DNA of 64,000 nt from Mallotus nudiflorus (taxonomy: Eukaryota > Streptophyta > Magnoliopsida > Malpighiales > Euphorbiaceae), in NCBI GenBank assembly GCA_947683625.1, contig CANTUR010000126.1:3348001-3412000 (forward strand), given 5' to 3'. The translations under genes were made by a program, and so were the position numbers. The notes below the pieces were generated by a model. The model saw only the letters and a program-made list of their open reading frames with translations. It searched no databases and was not told the origin of the DNA. Of the stretch, positions 1-11,825 are shown piece after piece. Positions within the stretch are counted from its first letter, which is position 1; every line of letters begins with the position of its first letter.

Positions 1-947
1 GAAGGTGTTTGTACATACAATGTTTTGGGGGGCCAATTAAATGATTCAAATTAATGCTCAGCAATGTAAATGATCATAATCAACTTAATTGTAAAGTTCT
101 AAAGTTCAATATTTCTAAGATAGAGAAACTCAAGAGTCATTAGGGGTGAGCAAAATCCATCCACCCAAAAATTCAATTTTGAAAATTTTCATTTTTATTG
201 ATTTGTAAATTTTTGGTGGGAAACCAAATTTTACAATATATATATATATAACTAAAATATATTAATAATATGTTTATAGCAAAGTGGTGAGATATTTATA
301 TTGAAAATAACAGGTTGTGGAGATTTGAATCTCACAACCTGTACCTTTTTTTTATATTTGAAAAAAGGTTCCCAAGGTGTAAAGATGCAGGTGGCGTCGG
401 TTACCTGAAAACCAACCTCCCACCAGCCTAGAATTTTGGTTTGATTCAGTTTTAAATTTTTTTTTAGAAAATAAATATTAGACCAGCCCGAACCCAGCTG
501 ATGCATATCATAAGAGTCATGTAGTTCTAGAAGCAAATCAAGCTATATTTTAGTATCATAACTAATTTAAAGTCCATGCAGTATGCGAGTTATAATAAAT
601 AATTTTTTTTCAATTTAACAAGGAGATAGAAAAAAAAAAATTATTAGTAAACAACTAATAAATGATATAAATAAAAATTTATCAGGATTAAAAACAAAAA
701 ATAAAAAATAAATCATAAGCTTTTTAATTCGAGCTCAAACTTAATTGAGCCCATTGTATTTGGATTTACTAGAGGTTATATAAAAATTTTTAATTTGTCA
801 AGCTGAATTGAGTTATAACATATTTTCAGTATACAAAGGAGTATTAATGTTTGAGCATAAATTAATAGAAAAAAAAAAAAAAAGATGTAGTTAGAGTCAA
901 GTTTCAAGCTATCATAAAATGAAGCTCAAGTTGTTACGATAATGCAG
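1..947 (+). other. Intron or upstream DNA of the AOP-like gene, with a SINE-like patch
   Basis: No exon can be recognised here. The stretch ends with an AG acceptor (946-947) in front of the AOP-like exon, so at least its right part is intron; the earlier exons presumably lie left of the window. It is AT-rich with homopolymer runs. Around 275-345 there is a possible tRNA-like box A (near 278) and a box B-like GATTTGAATCTC (near 321), with the second box inside a hairpin (310-342). That resembles a plant SINE head, but no clear tail or target duplication was found. Confidence 0.45.
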
Positions 948-1232
948 GCTTGGACAAATGGTCGATTATACTCTGCTTCTCATCGTGTTATGATGACTGG
1001 AAACGAAACAAGGTATTCTTGTGGACTATTTTCGATCCCGAAAGCTGGGTATATAGTGAAAGCCCCACAGGAGCTAATTGATGGAGAACATCCTTTGCTG
1101 TTTAAGCCCTTCAATCATGTTGAGTTCCTTGCATTCTACTATACAGAGGCTGGTTACAGTGCTGAATCTCCTCTCAAAGCTTATCGTGGTGTGCGAATGT
1201 GTCTGTATTATCATCAGCAGCTAGCTAGCTAG
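948..1232 (+). CDS. 2-oxoglutarate/Fe(II)-dependent dioxygenase, AOP-like, last exon (partial)
   Basis: This is the 3'-terminal exon of a plant 2OG-Fe(II) dioxygenase of the AOP/DAO-like branch. The exon opens after a CAG acceptor with A-W-T-N-G-R and ends at TAG (1230-1232), about 94 residues. The distal iron-binding His is in SASHRVMM (codon 981-983). The 2OG-binding R-x-S is RYS (1011-1019). The following G-L-F-S-I-P and the Y-x-x-E segment fit the C-terminal half of the double-stranded beta-helix and the family tail. The proximal H-x-D would be in an earlier exon outside the window. An ATG at 942 only looks like a start because it spans the acceptor. Such enzymes modify specialised metabolites or hormones in the cytosol; the substrate cannot be inferred. 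No stop or frameshift is seen, so this could be a live gene. Confidence 0.8.
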   Translation, partial: AWTNGRLYSASHRVMMTGNETRYSCGLFSIPKAGYIVKAPQELIDGEHPLLFKPFNHVEFLAFYYTEAGYSAESPLKAYRGVRMCLYYHQQLAS

Positions 1233-1918
1233 CCAGCGTTGCCTTGGAATTTTCTTGTGCATAATAGCAAGAAACATGCATGTCTTCTTGTCCATTTTTC
1301 TGTCAAGTCCCAATATATATATTTTATCATTCTGAAGTGAATAGAAGTGTGATGAAAGGACATCAGAATCACATGATTCGAGTTCATTAATGTTAGTAAT
1401 ACAGCTCATGATGATTTCAGTATGAGACGTGCAAATGAGTTCGAGATCAAGACTGTAACTAACAACATTTCTTTTTTTTTTTCGGTTTCTTGGATTACAT
1501 GCTTTAATTATAAATAGATATATAATATGGTATTTTCTATTAATTTATGCAAATCATGCATTGGTGTGGTCAATTGTCTGGAAAGCTGTCGTATGCAATA
1601 GCTGCTTTCCAGAATTTGCCAGCTATGTTATATACTAATTAATCCATGCATGAATAAGTTGCAGATCTTGAATTTGTAGTCGCTCGATGGTCGCCAAGAG
1701 CAACAAATAATTGGTGTCCTGTAGTTGTCAACATGCCCATTAGTTTCAGGCATATCATTGCATGGCATGCTAGGGATAATATAGCAAAAGTAGCCATACC
1801 TAAATTAACTTTATTATTCTTATTATCATTATTATAATTTCTAATACGCCCTGACGGTGCATCAAAAATTCATCCAATTTTTTATGGACATGGAAAATAC
1901 AAGTTGCTCGTACAAGCT
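1233..1918. other. Intergenic DNA 3' of the AOP-like gene, with a perfect hairpin
   Basis: No gene is seen. The first few hundred bases are presumably the 3' UTR and downstream flank of the dioxygenase. A 10-bp perfect inverted repeat, TCTGGAAAGC / GCTTTCCAGA, lies at 1577-1613 with a 17-base loop. The stretch ends where a copia LTR begins. Confidence 0.5.
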
Positions 1919-2006
1919 GTTGTAACAGCTTTTATCAGCAAATATTATTTGAATTGTTCAAACTTTAATATAGCAGTTAGGTTAGGAATTAGTTGCTAAC
2001 TCATTC

Positions 2007-5000
2007 TGTTCTTGTTGCGCTCAAACCACAATGCAAAGTGCAAATATACATATCGCGACAAGTAATATAGTAGAAAGTAGAGTATCGTTCTCTCGAGAAT
2101 TGTCAACTAACCACCTATTAGTCTTTGTTAATTTTGTTTAGAGCTTCCTAATGTTATTTGAATAAAAGCAATCTATAAAGTAAAATAACAAACTAATTAA
2201 CAATTGCTAACTTAACAATGAATAAGGGAAAATCAAATTGGAATAAACATTGTTAGGAATTTGAGCACCACATCATCATAAAACTAATGGATCCATTTAA
2301 ATTACTTGCAAATCTTAAGTTTTCATCAATTATTAAACACTCTCTCTCAAGTAATGTTTAACTCATCATGCATGAATCAATTAAAACATAAAAACCATGG
2401 CTTAACTGTCGTCATCATCAAGAAAATAAGTTAATATCAAGCAAGCAAGGCATTAAGCAAACCTGATAAGAGTTGAATCAATTTTATCTCTCTCAAGTCA
2501 TTAACCCATTCAATTTGTGTCTATGGGTCTATTAAGATTACCAACTCTCAATGTATAACCTTAGACAAGAACTATAATTGGCCATTTATAGCATTCAACA
2601 ATCACAATAAACACAATAAGCAAGATAATAGATCTAAGCATTAACTTAAATCAAATGGATTTTCAAATCCTAACAACAAAAAGTAATTTAGCCACTCATG
2701 GCTTAATATTCAACAGATACAACCCAAAAGAATATTAAACAATATTCACAAGAGAGAAAGGGATAGAAAATTGTTATTGTCATGACCCAAAACAGGGGCC
2801 ATGACCGGCACTAGGGAATAGGAATTCTTTCGAATCCGGAACCCGTAACAAACCTAAAAATAAAATAAAACATGCAATAATAACAATAACAATATTATAT
2901 GCAGCGAAAATAAAAATCATAAATATAATAATAACATTTTCATCACTGGATTTAAATCAAATCTCATCTCATCACATATATATATAATCTTTCAGTACAA
3001 ATCCAGTTTCAATATAATACATCTCTTTAAATAAAATACATGAAATCCCACACTTTAATTCACAACTACTGCAGTGTCTAGATTATAAAAATAAGACTCA
3101 AGTAAATAATTTACACAAAGAAGCCGGGGCGGAAGAAATCCGGCGTACAGGCCTGCTACTGAGGTCTAAAGATGTTGACTCTCCTGAAAAATAGTTAACG
3201 GAGGGGAGTCAGACCTCACTGAGTGAATTACTATAATTTATATACATGCATACTAAATGACAATGCATACAGTCAACGGTATATATCTAATATGTATATA
3301 TACAGGCAAATACACACAGATGCAGTAAAATCATTTTATATATTTCTATTGAAAATCACAATTTACGAAGGATCAAATAGAACCCTAAGATATCGCAACC
3401 TCGGAATTAGTGTTAGACAACACTCTAGCCACACAGGCTCACTTATTCCAAATATATCCACTTAATCCATTTAGACAGTAGACTGGCCCCGAGACACTAA
3501 GTCAACCGAGCTCCAGCAGTCTGACTGCCAGTGTGATTGGCCCCGAGACACTTGGTCAACCGAGCTCCAGCAATCACACCCAAATCATATCTCACACATT
3601 AAATAATAATAACCAATCAATATCCAAAAATAAGTTAGTAATATAGCCTAAACACTATAGGTGTACCGGTACGTACTCGGTCCTAGTGCTGCCCACTAGG
3701 TAGCATGTTCTATCGATATCCTTCATTAATAAATAATAAAACATACATTCATAAAAATAAATGATGCATGAATTTCAATAAAATAATAACATAAACCATA
3801 TATATACCGGAAATATACCAAAAGTAAATCAGGTATATTTCGAGTATATATATATCAAATGAATTCAATCAAATTATAAATTAAGTTGGAAATATATTTA
3901 AAAACATTTTAAATATATTTTATTTACAAAACATGCATATAATTTAATATATACCAAAAATAAACCAAAAATATACTTAAATACAAATCATATTATTTAT
4001 GCATTTTAATCGAAATAGAATATATATTTCTAAATCATGCATCCTAAGCATATATATATAGTATAGTAACTCACAAATTAGTGCGCTACTCGAGATGGAT
4101 CCGACGGGCCTGGTCCACTAGCCCTCGGTCTCGGCGCAACTAAACAAACAATAATGACAGACATTAGAATAATCCTAACAGAAATCCTAGAATTCGATCT
4201 AGAGTATTAAACACAGAATCAGAAATTAGGGTTCGATGAGATATCACGTTTTACGAGAATTCTATCGAAAATCCGACAGAACCTCCCCTGTAAAACGGAC
4301 ATCTCTCTACTCAAAAGAGTAGAGCCGACCCTGCAAAGAAACACACTTCGAAAAATAAGCTCAACACAAATCCACAACCCCTCGGTCGGACTCCAAACTA
4401 CAGTCTACCGATCGGGGTCCACAAACACAGAAAAATTCTGAAAATACCAAAAACACCCTTACAACATAGAAATACATTTTATAAGTAGAAATTACATAAT
4501 TAACCTTAAAACACTGTAAAAACCGATAAAAAACTCGTTTTATTAGAAAAACCGTATATTATATATATAATTGAAAATAATTCACAAAAAATAGTTTTCA
4601 TTAGTTAAAAATACTAAATAATTTGTAGAAATCATTTTTATACCTTAAATAACTATTAAAACCAATTAAATTACATTTTTAGCCAATTTTATGTAAAATT
4701 ACCAAAATGCCCTTATATATATAAATATACTAAAATTCATTCAAAAATTCACCAAAAATTATACAATTATCCAAAATTAATTTTCTCAACATATTTATCA
4801 ATAATATCAATAATTAAACCCAATTATCCAATTAATTTCAATTTAAAACACAATTAACCCTAATTTTCCAAATTACATAAACTTCAATAATTCAAAATAA
4901 ATACTTAGAAATTCATAAAAATTCCAAATAAATTCCTATAATTCATTTAAACACCTAATTTAACCATAAAACACAATTTCATAATTTAAATAATTAATTT

Positions 5001-6670
5001 CCGAAAATTAGAAAATAATATTAAAATATTCAAAAATACCCAAAAATCCAAACAATCTCCAAAAATTCATACATGTAGATTAAGCTACTAGGATCAACAT
5101 TTGTGAAGAAAGTTTTCATGAATCAATCAATTCGAAGCTCAAAAAAAATCAAAAACCCTAATGTGACCGAATTGAGTTTTAGCTCAAACCTCAAAATCCA
5201 CTTGATTTCAGGCCAAAAGGAGCTTAGAATTCGAATCACCAGAGCTCAAGGAGTCGATGAAGACTGGCGGTGCATGAAATGGTGGCCGGAATCGTCGTCG
5301 ACGACAAGAAGCTCAACTTGCTGCCATGGCGGATTCCGGGCGTTCCAGCGGGCTTCCGGCGGCCTGGTCACGTCAGAGAGGAAGAGGAAGGAAGGGGAAG
5401 AAGGTTGGCGGCAGCTGGTGGTGGCGAAGGGCGGTCCGGCGTGCTGGAATGGGAGGCACAGTGACGGTAGACGATCGGGAGAGAAGAAGGAGAAGGGAGG
5501 GGGCAATTCGGTAATTTACCAAAAATTTTGATTTTTGACTACATATATGTATATATATATACTTTATACTATATATTAAAATAATATTAAATTACACACA
5601 TTAAATATACACCACACACATATAATTTAATATTTTAATAATTTATACTAAATAAAAATAATTAAATAACAATAAAACTAATAAATAATTAATAAAATAT
5701 TAGGGTAATATTAATTAAACCTTAATTAAATAAATAAGTACACATAGGCTTTATTTAGTATCTTAAAAATACGTATGAGTTCATGCAAGTCCGAAAATAT
5801 ATTTAAAATAATTAATAATAAATTATTTACGTGAAAATTTCCTCGAAAATGAAAGTCCCGGGAAAATTTTACGTAAAGCACTGTAAATAATACACAGTAA
5901 TTAAAATAGATTTTAAATACATATCAACTCGTAAAAATATCATATGTATATTCAATATTTATTAACACTGCATATCCCGGTACAGTGTAAAAATATTTAA
6001 AAACACGGGATATTACAGTTATCAAGAAGCATTAGAATCATCAATGGTGCCTCCTTCTTTAAGGTTCTTTTTCTCCTCTTTCTTCTTCTTCACTTAGTTG
6101 TATTGAGTCTTGGAAAAATGTAAAGATTCCCTTAAAAATTCATAGCTCTAGCTTGTCCTCTTATACCCCCTTCTAAAATGTCCTTTTATATTCCCCTAGA
6201 ATTTCTATTTTAAAATGTACACATCAGCATGTTCTATACTGGAATCACACTACTTGCTATTGCACATCAAGCTAAGATTGTGACAGTGGGGCTTCAAATG
6301 AAAGGGTAGCGATCACTACATTATTGCACTCGCTATAAAAGGTTGGGCACTAGGACTCCACAATTATGACACTCCCGCGACCGCTATATAACTTCAATAT
6401 TGCTTCAACTGGCTTGCTCTAACTACCTCACAATCACTTTTCATGCCGTAATTGCTACATCAGCTCTGCTCTACTTTTTACTCTACTTTTATTCCTTTCC
6501 TTCATGCTCCATCAAACCACCAATCACCTTTAAATCCTCTTTTTCCTTACAAACAAAATAAAAACATAAAAGTATCTATTTCTAGTAATTAAACTCCATT
6601 AAATGCAACCTAAAATGAATGAATGCATGCTAAAATGAGTCCTAAAACTATATGCAATTTAACACCAACA
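2007..6670 (-). repeat. Athila 3' LTR, interrupted by a Tekay solo LTR
   Basis: Net length is about 1.42 kb (2007-2777 plus 6023-6670), matching the 1.44-kb 5' LTR at 21271-22711 along its whole length. The minus-strand start is TGTTGGTGTTAAATTGC (ending at 6670). The insertion at 2778-6017 has the duplication GTTAT. The uninterrupted sister LTR shows the empty site near 22059. Confidence 0.85.
2778..6017 (-). mobile_element. Tekay/Del-type solo LTR
   Basis: A 3240-bp LTR with TGTCATGACC at 2778 and GGATATTACA ending at 6017, flanked by an exact 5-bp duplication GTTAT (2773-2777, 6018-6022). It is homologous end to end with the LTR at 27734-31035, which is joined to a chromodomain-type polyprotein, so lineage and orientation (minus) follow. 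No internal region is present, so LTR-LTR recombination is inferred. A GC-rich island lies at about 5200-5510 in otherwise AT-rich DNA. The 142-codon frame there (5103-5531, +) is partly kept in the other copy but interrupted, and is not taken as a gene. Confidence 0.9.
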
Positions 6671-7524
6671 AATAACCCCACACTTGAGTCCTTACTTATC
6701 CTCAAGCAAACTCAAGAACATAACAACTATCAATGCAATGAGTAAACATATATCCAACTTTCATCAAGCTCACACTGCAATCTTCTTTTAAAAGCTACCA
6801 TAAAGATCTTATAAACAAAGTTAACAATTTAAGCTAAGAATATAAATTACTATGTGAAAAATATATTTTTTTTTATTCAAAATCACATAATTATGAGTTA
6901 ACACTTTAAAAAGAGTACAAACGAATGAAAAAGACTACGTGGAAATTGTTTTCTATAATTCTCTCCCTTTTTATTTTCTTTTTAAATTTGTATATTCCTT
7001 CTCTCTCTTAGTAGCTCCTCATCTTTCCTGAACTCCTCAATGTGAACACCGCTAAAAGGGTTCTTTGAATACTTGTACTCTTTTGCAAGAGCATTGGAGT
7101 AGAAGGAATTTAAGTTCCTTAGCACATTTTATTCTTTTTTTTTAGAGAATTAGGAGAGAGTACTTTTGACAACTTCTTTCATATACAACAAAAAGCAACC
7201 TTAGAAAGAAGTTTAATTCATTCATTATACTAATTCTCAAAACATCAACTTACAACATGATCAATTGAACAACAACACGCATTAGATTGATTAAAAGCTC
7301 TAAATTCTCAACTTAAGTTGTTAACAATGCTTAAAAGAAAATCAAACTAACCATTACTAAATGATTAAGCAATATAAGCTCAACAAAATCACAAACACAC
7401 ACAATGCCCAAAATAATGATAATTGAGCAAAAATTCCAAGTATTCAGCATTTCATTGGGCTAAATACTCATAAATACATGAAAAGTGAAATGTAATGCAT
7501 GTTACATACTTAAAATATACACAT
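6671..7524 (-). other. Athila 3' untranslated region and polypurine tract
   Basis: Immediately inside the 3' LTR the minus strand reads AAGTGTGGGGTTATT (6671-6685), a purine-rich tract that fits a PPT. Next to it is TTGCTTGAGGATAAG, a phrase common at the 3' ends of Athila elements. No ORF is seen. The stretch is cut by the solo LTR at 7525 and continues at 15286. Confidence 0.6.
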
Positions 7525-8369
7525 TGTTGGGTTTCATAATGCAAAACACAGCAAAAAATAAAAATTTTAACCATGAAAACCCTAAAACCAATTCCATGTA
7601 ATTTGAGTATATTGATTGAGAGGGTTTCCAAACACTCACTAAGATGATCTTATGAGAAGTTGGTTGGAAGGAAGAGAGAGGGGGTTCATTTCAATGACAC
7701 CCTACCTCAACCTTTTCATGTATTCTTATTACATTAAGATACCGCCAATAAGACCATGTACTCTATTGATATCTACAAGAATAAGGTGATCCAAAGCAGT
7801 GTTTGTGTGCTAGCTCCTTTATTGTCTCATAACTTTTTCTCTATGTGTTTTCTTTTCACAAAAGAAGTAGAAGGAAGCGAATTAGTGGCTTAGCTAACCC
7901 TAGAGAAAGAGATATTTATATATATACATCCTATCTAGGGTTTCTCTTGGCAAAACAGTTTGGGTAAGATTAGACTACTTTGATTGTAATTTCAAATTAG
8001 AATCATTTCCTATTTATTTAGATAACTCTTACCTTAAATAAATTAGGAAATAAATAAATACCAATATATATATATATATATATATATTGGTATATACACT
8101 TATTTATTTAATCTTGGGTTATTTGCAAAAAAAAAAATCATGACTTTTAGTGGTTTTTGCAATTTTAACCAAACATTTCAATTTTGACAAAATAAAACAC
8201 TAATTTACAATCTTTGACAATTCGAATCACCAATCACATTTCCGGTTAACTCTTGCTTGCATGTCAAACTATTATTGGGTCTACCTTCCATGTTGGACTT
8301 TTTTTACCACGTCAGTTTTGCATTTTGGACAAGAAAACGCACCATTTTTCAAGTCGATCTTTTTACCAA

Positions 8370-9775
8370 GGAAAAACCCAATTTTTTGTTCCTTAACTTT
8401 TTGATTTTTTTTTCATTGAGTCCCTATAGTTCAATTTTGCTCTATATGATCCCTATACTTTTATTTTCTTATACATTGAATTCCTCTGTCAAAATTTCAG
8501 TTCCTATATTTTAACATTATATCTAATTAAGTCCTTGTAAAATATATAATTGACTCCCTATTTTTTTAAATTGTACTAAATAAATTCTCAAAAGTTTCAT
8601 TTTTTGTCAGTTAAATTCTTATTTTTTACTTTCCAATTTAATTATTAAAATCTTAAAAGACATATTCTTTCATTAATTTTTTTCTCATATAGTTAAAATA
8701 TAGGTCATTTATTTATAATAAATTTTTAATAATAAAAGATATATATAATATTAAAATATAATTTAAAAATATGTATAATCCAAATTAAATATATATCATA
8801 AATATTTTTTATCTATTTTGATATAAAATATTTTAATTATCATCAACATTTATATACCTAATTAATAAATTTGTAATCTCATTAATTTTTTTCACTAAAG
8901 TAACCTAATAAAACTATTAAAAATCTAAATCATTATTTTTTAAATTATTTTCTTATCTAATTTACCCTTAGGTCATTTAATTATAATTTAAAACTTTTAA
9001 TTTGGTGAATTAAGACTTCTATATAAATCATTACTTATAAAAATGTTAAACAATGTTATAAATATTTTCATATTTTTGCTAATCGATAGATAAATTTAAT
9101 AAGTATCTTAATTATATGTATGAATTATTGTAGCTTTAATGTGACGTGAATTATAAAATATTTGCTTAAAAAAATTTGGTTGATACAATTTTTTATTTAT
9201 TAAATTTTTATATTTTAATTAATGATGATCTAAAATTTAAATTTACTATGTGTTCAAAAGGTGTATTAGTTACATATTTAATTAGAATTTTAAATTATTG
9301 AAATCACAAATTTATTAATTTTCTATACAAATACTAATAACTAGCCAAAACATTTTTGAATAAAAAATATAAAATTTGTTGTATTATACATGTTTTCAAA
9401 AATGATACACAATTTTATCAATAGAAATTTATTAGAAATTGATAATCTATATTTTTAACTAGATAAAAAATAAAAAATATATATGCATTTTAAGATTTTA
9501 ACAATCCACTTAAAAAATTTAAAAATAAGGATTTTATTGACTAAAAATAAAAATTGTAAGGATTTAAGTAATATAATTTTAAAATATAGGGATTCAATTA
9601 TATATTTTGTAAGGACTAAATTACATATAGTATTAAATACAGGAACTAAAATTTTGACAAAGGGATTAAATGTATAAGAAAATAAAAGTATAGGAATCGC
9701 ATAGAGCAAAATTGAAATATACAGACTTAATAAAAAAAACTCGAAAAGTTAAGGGACAAAAAATAGGGTTTTTCC
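8370..9775. mobile_element. Long-TIR DNA element inserted in the Pack-MULE left TIR
   Basis: A 1406-bp element whose ends are GGAAAAACCCAATTTTTTG (8370) and its complement, ending CAAAAAATAGGGTTTTTCC (9775). Inverted similarity extends inward for at least 340 bp, probably about 430. No coding sequence. Flanking 9-mers TTTTACCAA (8361-8369) and TTTAATCTA (9776-9784) agree at 6 of 9, compatible with a decayed 9-bp duplication. Comparison with the right TIR of the Pack-MULE shows the left TIR is continuous once this segment is removed. Confidence 0.75.
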
Positions 9776-9958
9776 TTTAATCTATCTTATTCTTCTTCTT
9801 CTTTATGCAACCTAAACTCCATTTTTCTTATTCTTATTCATTTTTTCAAGGGTTAACACTAAAGTCTTAAGATGCCAAGTGCCTTTCTTTGAATCTTTTG
9901 TTTCCCTGCTTCTGTTGTTAACTTACATGAGTTGCTAGTCCTTCAGTTAGTGGTCTTC

Positions 9959-10213
9959 TTAAACAGAATGCTTAAAAAGCCAAGTATTTGCACACTCCAG
10001 ATGAAGGCCATGTCTACAATCAGGAACAACCCTAGCAGCCTGCTCGCCTTTAATATTGTCCAAACACATCATGCACTTTGTCCTTGGTGCTAGCTCTTTC
10101 CTTGCCATTTTAGGCAAGTTCTTAAGAAAAAATAGAATAGAGAATGAGAAAATCAAGAAACGCAAAGGACTTACAATCGGTAGGTAAGCATCTTCTCCTC
10201 CTCCCTTATTCAA
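9959..10213 (-). pseudogene. Captured RING-H2 zinc-finger gene fragment (ATL-like)
   Basis: An 84-residue frame ending in TAA (9959-9961). It has a hydrophobic stretch (about residues 16-30) followed by a RING-H2 pattern: C47-x2-C50, C66-x-H68, H71-x2-C74, then N-T-W-L. This is the E3 ubiquitin-ligase zinc finger as found in ATL-type membrane RING proteins. The final C-x2-C pair is missing because the frame ends right after W-L-F-K-H-S-V, so the last zinc site cannot form. It lies inside the Pack-MULE with the RPS8 fragment in the same orientation, which explains the truncation. The parent gene is not in the window. Confidence 0.75.
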
Positions 10214-10576
10214 ATTTTTAATTCTAGATACTGAACTACATGGGTCTATCGATGAATTTCCTTTCCAATTACCTTCTGAATTAAATATTGAATTATTTCT
10301 TTTATCTAGAAGTCATCTTTTCTACATTTCTTTCTTTGGTTCAACTATGGTGGTTTGATGTATTTTCTTATAAGTAGTAAACCAATCTTTGAGAAGTTTG
10401 AGTTTTTTATGTTGTTGTTGCCTATGTTAGAGTTCTTATCGCTTACTTCCTTGAGTCATGATTAAACTCTTTTGTAATCCTTGCTTGTTATGTTGATTCT
10501 AGTTGTAAACTAAATTATTTTCATGATTCTTCTTTTTGAACTTGTTTCTAGTGTTGATTTTATTAAAAAGCGGAAG

Positions 10577-10831
10577 CCATCCAACTCCCTTGTCGTTCTT
10601 CCTATGTATCTTCTTTATGTAGAACTCCAGCTCTTTGCCCTCCAAAATATAACCGTCAACACTACCACACTGATCAAGGCACGATGAGATGCATGCTAAT
10701 AGACGACCTCTACCAAATTATTCTTCAATATGTGTTGTCAAGCTTACGATTCTGTTGTCAACTCCATAGTGTTGAAGATACCACTGCTTGAAAGGCACTG
10801 CATCAACATGAATAATGGCATTTTTCACTAA
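10577..10831 (-). pseudogene. RPS8: Captured 40S ribosomal protein S8 (eS8) gene fragment
   Basis: The minus strand read from about 10831 encodes L-V-K-N-A-I-I-H-V-D-A-V-P-F-K-Q-W-Y, then L-Q-H-Y-G-V-D, and after a gap H-I-E-E-stop-F-G-R-G-R-L-L-A-C-I-S-S and G-Y-I-L-E-G-K-E-L-E-F-Y. These are diagnostic of the C-terminal half of eukaryotic ribosomal protein S8. The lysine-rich middle of the protein (roughly 35-40 residues) is absent between G-V-D and H-I-E-E, and one in-frame stop replaces a Gln. The usual basic C-terminus is recognisable (I-K-K-I-H-R-K) and then runs into unrelated sequence. A non-functional captured fragment. It is not apparent from simple ORF length because of the stop. 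Confidence 0.85.
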
Positions 10832-11667
10832 AGTTTATTGTGTGTTAGTTTTAGGATCTTACCTCCTTGAGAATTTAGTGTTAACCTCTGAAAAAATGAA
10901 CAAGAATAAGAAAAATGGAGTTTAAGTTGCAAAAGGAAGAAGAAGAAGAAGAAGAAGAAGATAGATTAAAATATCAGTTTGCAAAATAGTACGTTTTCCT
11001 ATCCCAAAAGCAAAACTGACGTGGCAAAAAAAGGTTAAGCATGTAAGGTATACCCAGCAATGAATTGACACGCAAGTAGGAGTTAATAGGAATTGTGATC
11101 AGTGATTCGAATTGCCAAAAATTGTAAATTTATGTTTTATTTTGTCAAAATTGAAATGTTTGGTTAAAATTGCAAAAACCACTAAAAATCATTATTTTTT
11201 TTGCAAATAATCCTTTAATCCTACATAGAGATAATTATTGGGCTAATTAACACAAGTCTACTTTGGGTCTGTTCTAAGTGTGCGACCCTTTAGGTTCACA
11301 AAACGTTAGACATGAGCCTCAAATTTCCATTTTAGTCCACAAGTCATAATTGGTCTCTAGCAAGACATTATGACTACCCAAGTTGTGTGAAGGCCGATAA
11401 TTCAATATAACATAATACATAGTGTGTACTATAGCCCTTTTGTCATGCAATAGCTTAATTGAATATAAGGCATGAAATATGTCATCCTTATATTGTTTAA
11501 TCATATTGTTTCTCAATTTCAAGTATATTAATATTGATAACTCTTTATCTGACATTTATAACACTTTATCAATTTACTCTAACATGGCAATGCATTTTCT
11601 CATTCTCAATCATCGAGTGGCCCACATATATCTTCTTATAATTAATGAGGGACAAATTCCATCTTAA

Positions 11668-11782
11668 TGTAATGACCCGTATTTTTAATTATTAAATTGA
11701 ATATGGATTTTAAAGTCTTAAATATTGTTTTTATGGAATTATTGTTAAATGAGTAATTTATTAAATTTATTGATTATTAAGA

Positions 11783-11825
<43 letters not shown>

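Larger units (their letters stand above)
8116..11213 (-). mobile_element. Pack-MULE: Mutator-like element carrying RPS8 and RING-H2 gene fragments
   Basis: Terminal inverted repeats of about 345 bp: right arm 10870-11213, left arm 8116-8369 plus 9776-9868 after an interrupting element. Ends are GGGTTATTTGC (8116) and GCAAATAATCC (11213). A 9-bp duplication TTTAATCTT (8107-8115) / TTTAATCCT (11214-11222) matches at 8 of 9, as expected for Mutator-like elements. No transposase is seen. The 1 kb between the TIRs has two host gene fragments in one orientation: RING-H2 (9962-10213) and 40S ribosomal protein S8 (10577-10831). It sits in the solo LTR 7525-15280, whose sister copy lacks it. Confidence 0.88.

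Noticed and set aside
310..342. Hairpin with box B-like core as a tRNA gene
   Set aside because: No cloverleaf, acceptor stem or anticodon arm could be folded; at most a SINE remnant.
942..944. ATG as start codon of a 96-codon gene
   Set aside because: It overlaps the intron acceptor of the last exon; the family protein continues upstream, so this is not a start.
5103..5531. 142-codon frame with charged C-terminus
   Set aside because: It lies within the Tekay LTR on the strand opposite to the element; the other copy has stops, and the frame follows from the GC-rich island.
8257..9709. Short frames of 64-85 codons (both strands)
   Set aside because: They are the two arms of the long-TIR element read in opposite strands; low-complexity translation and no homology.
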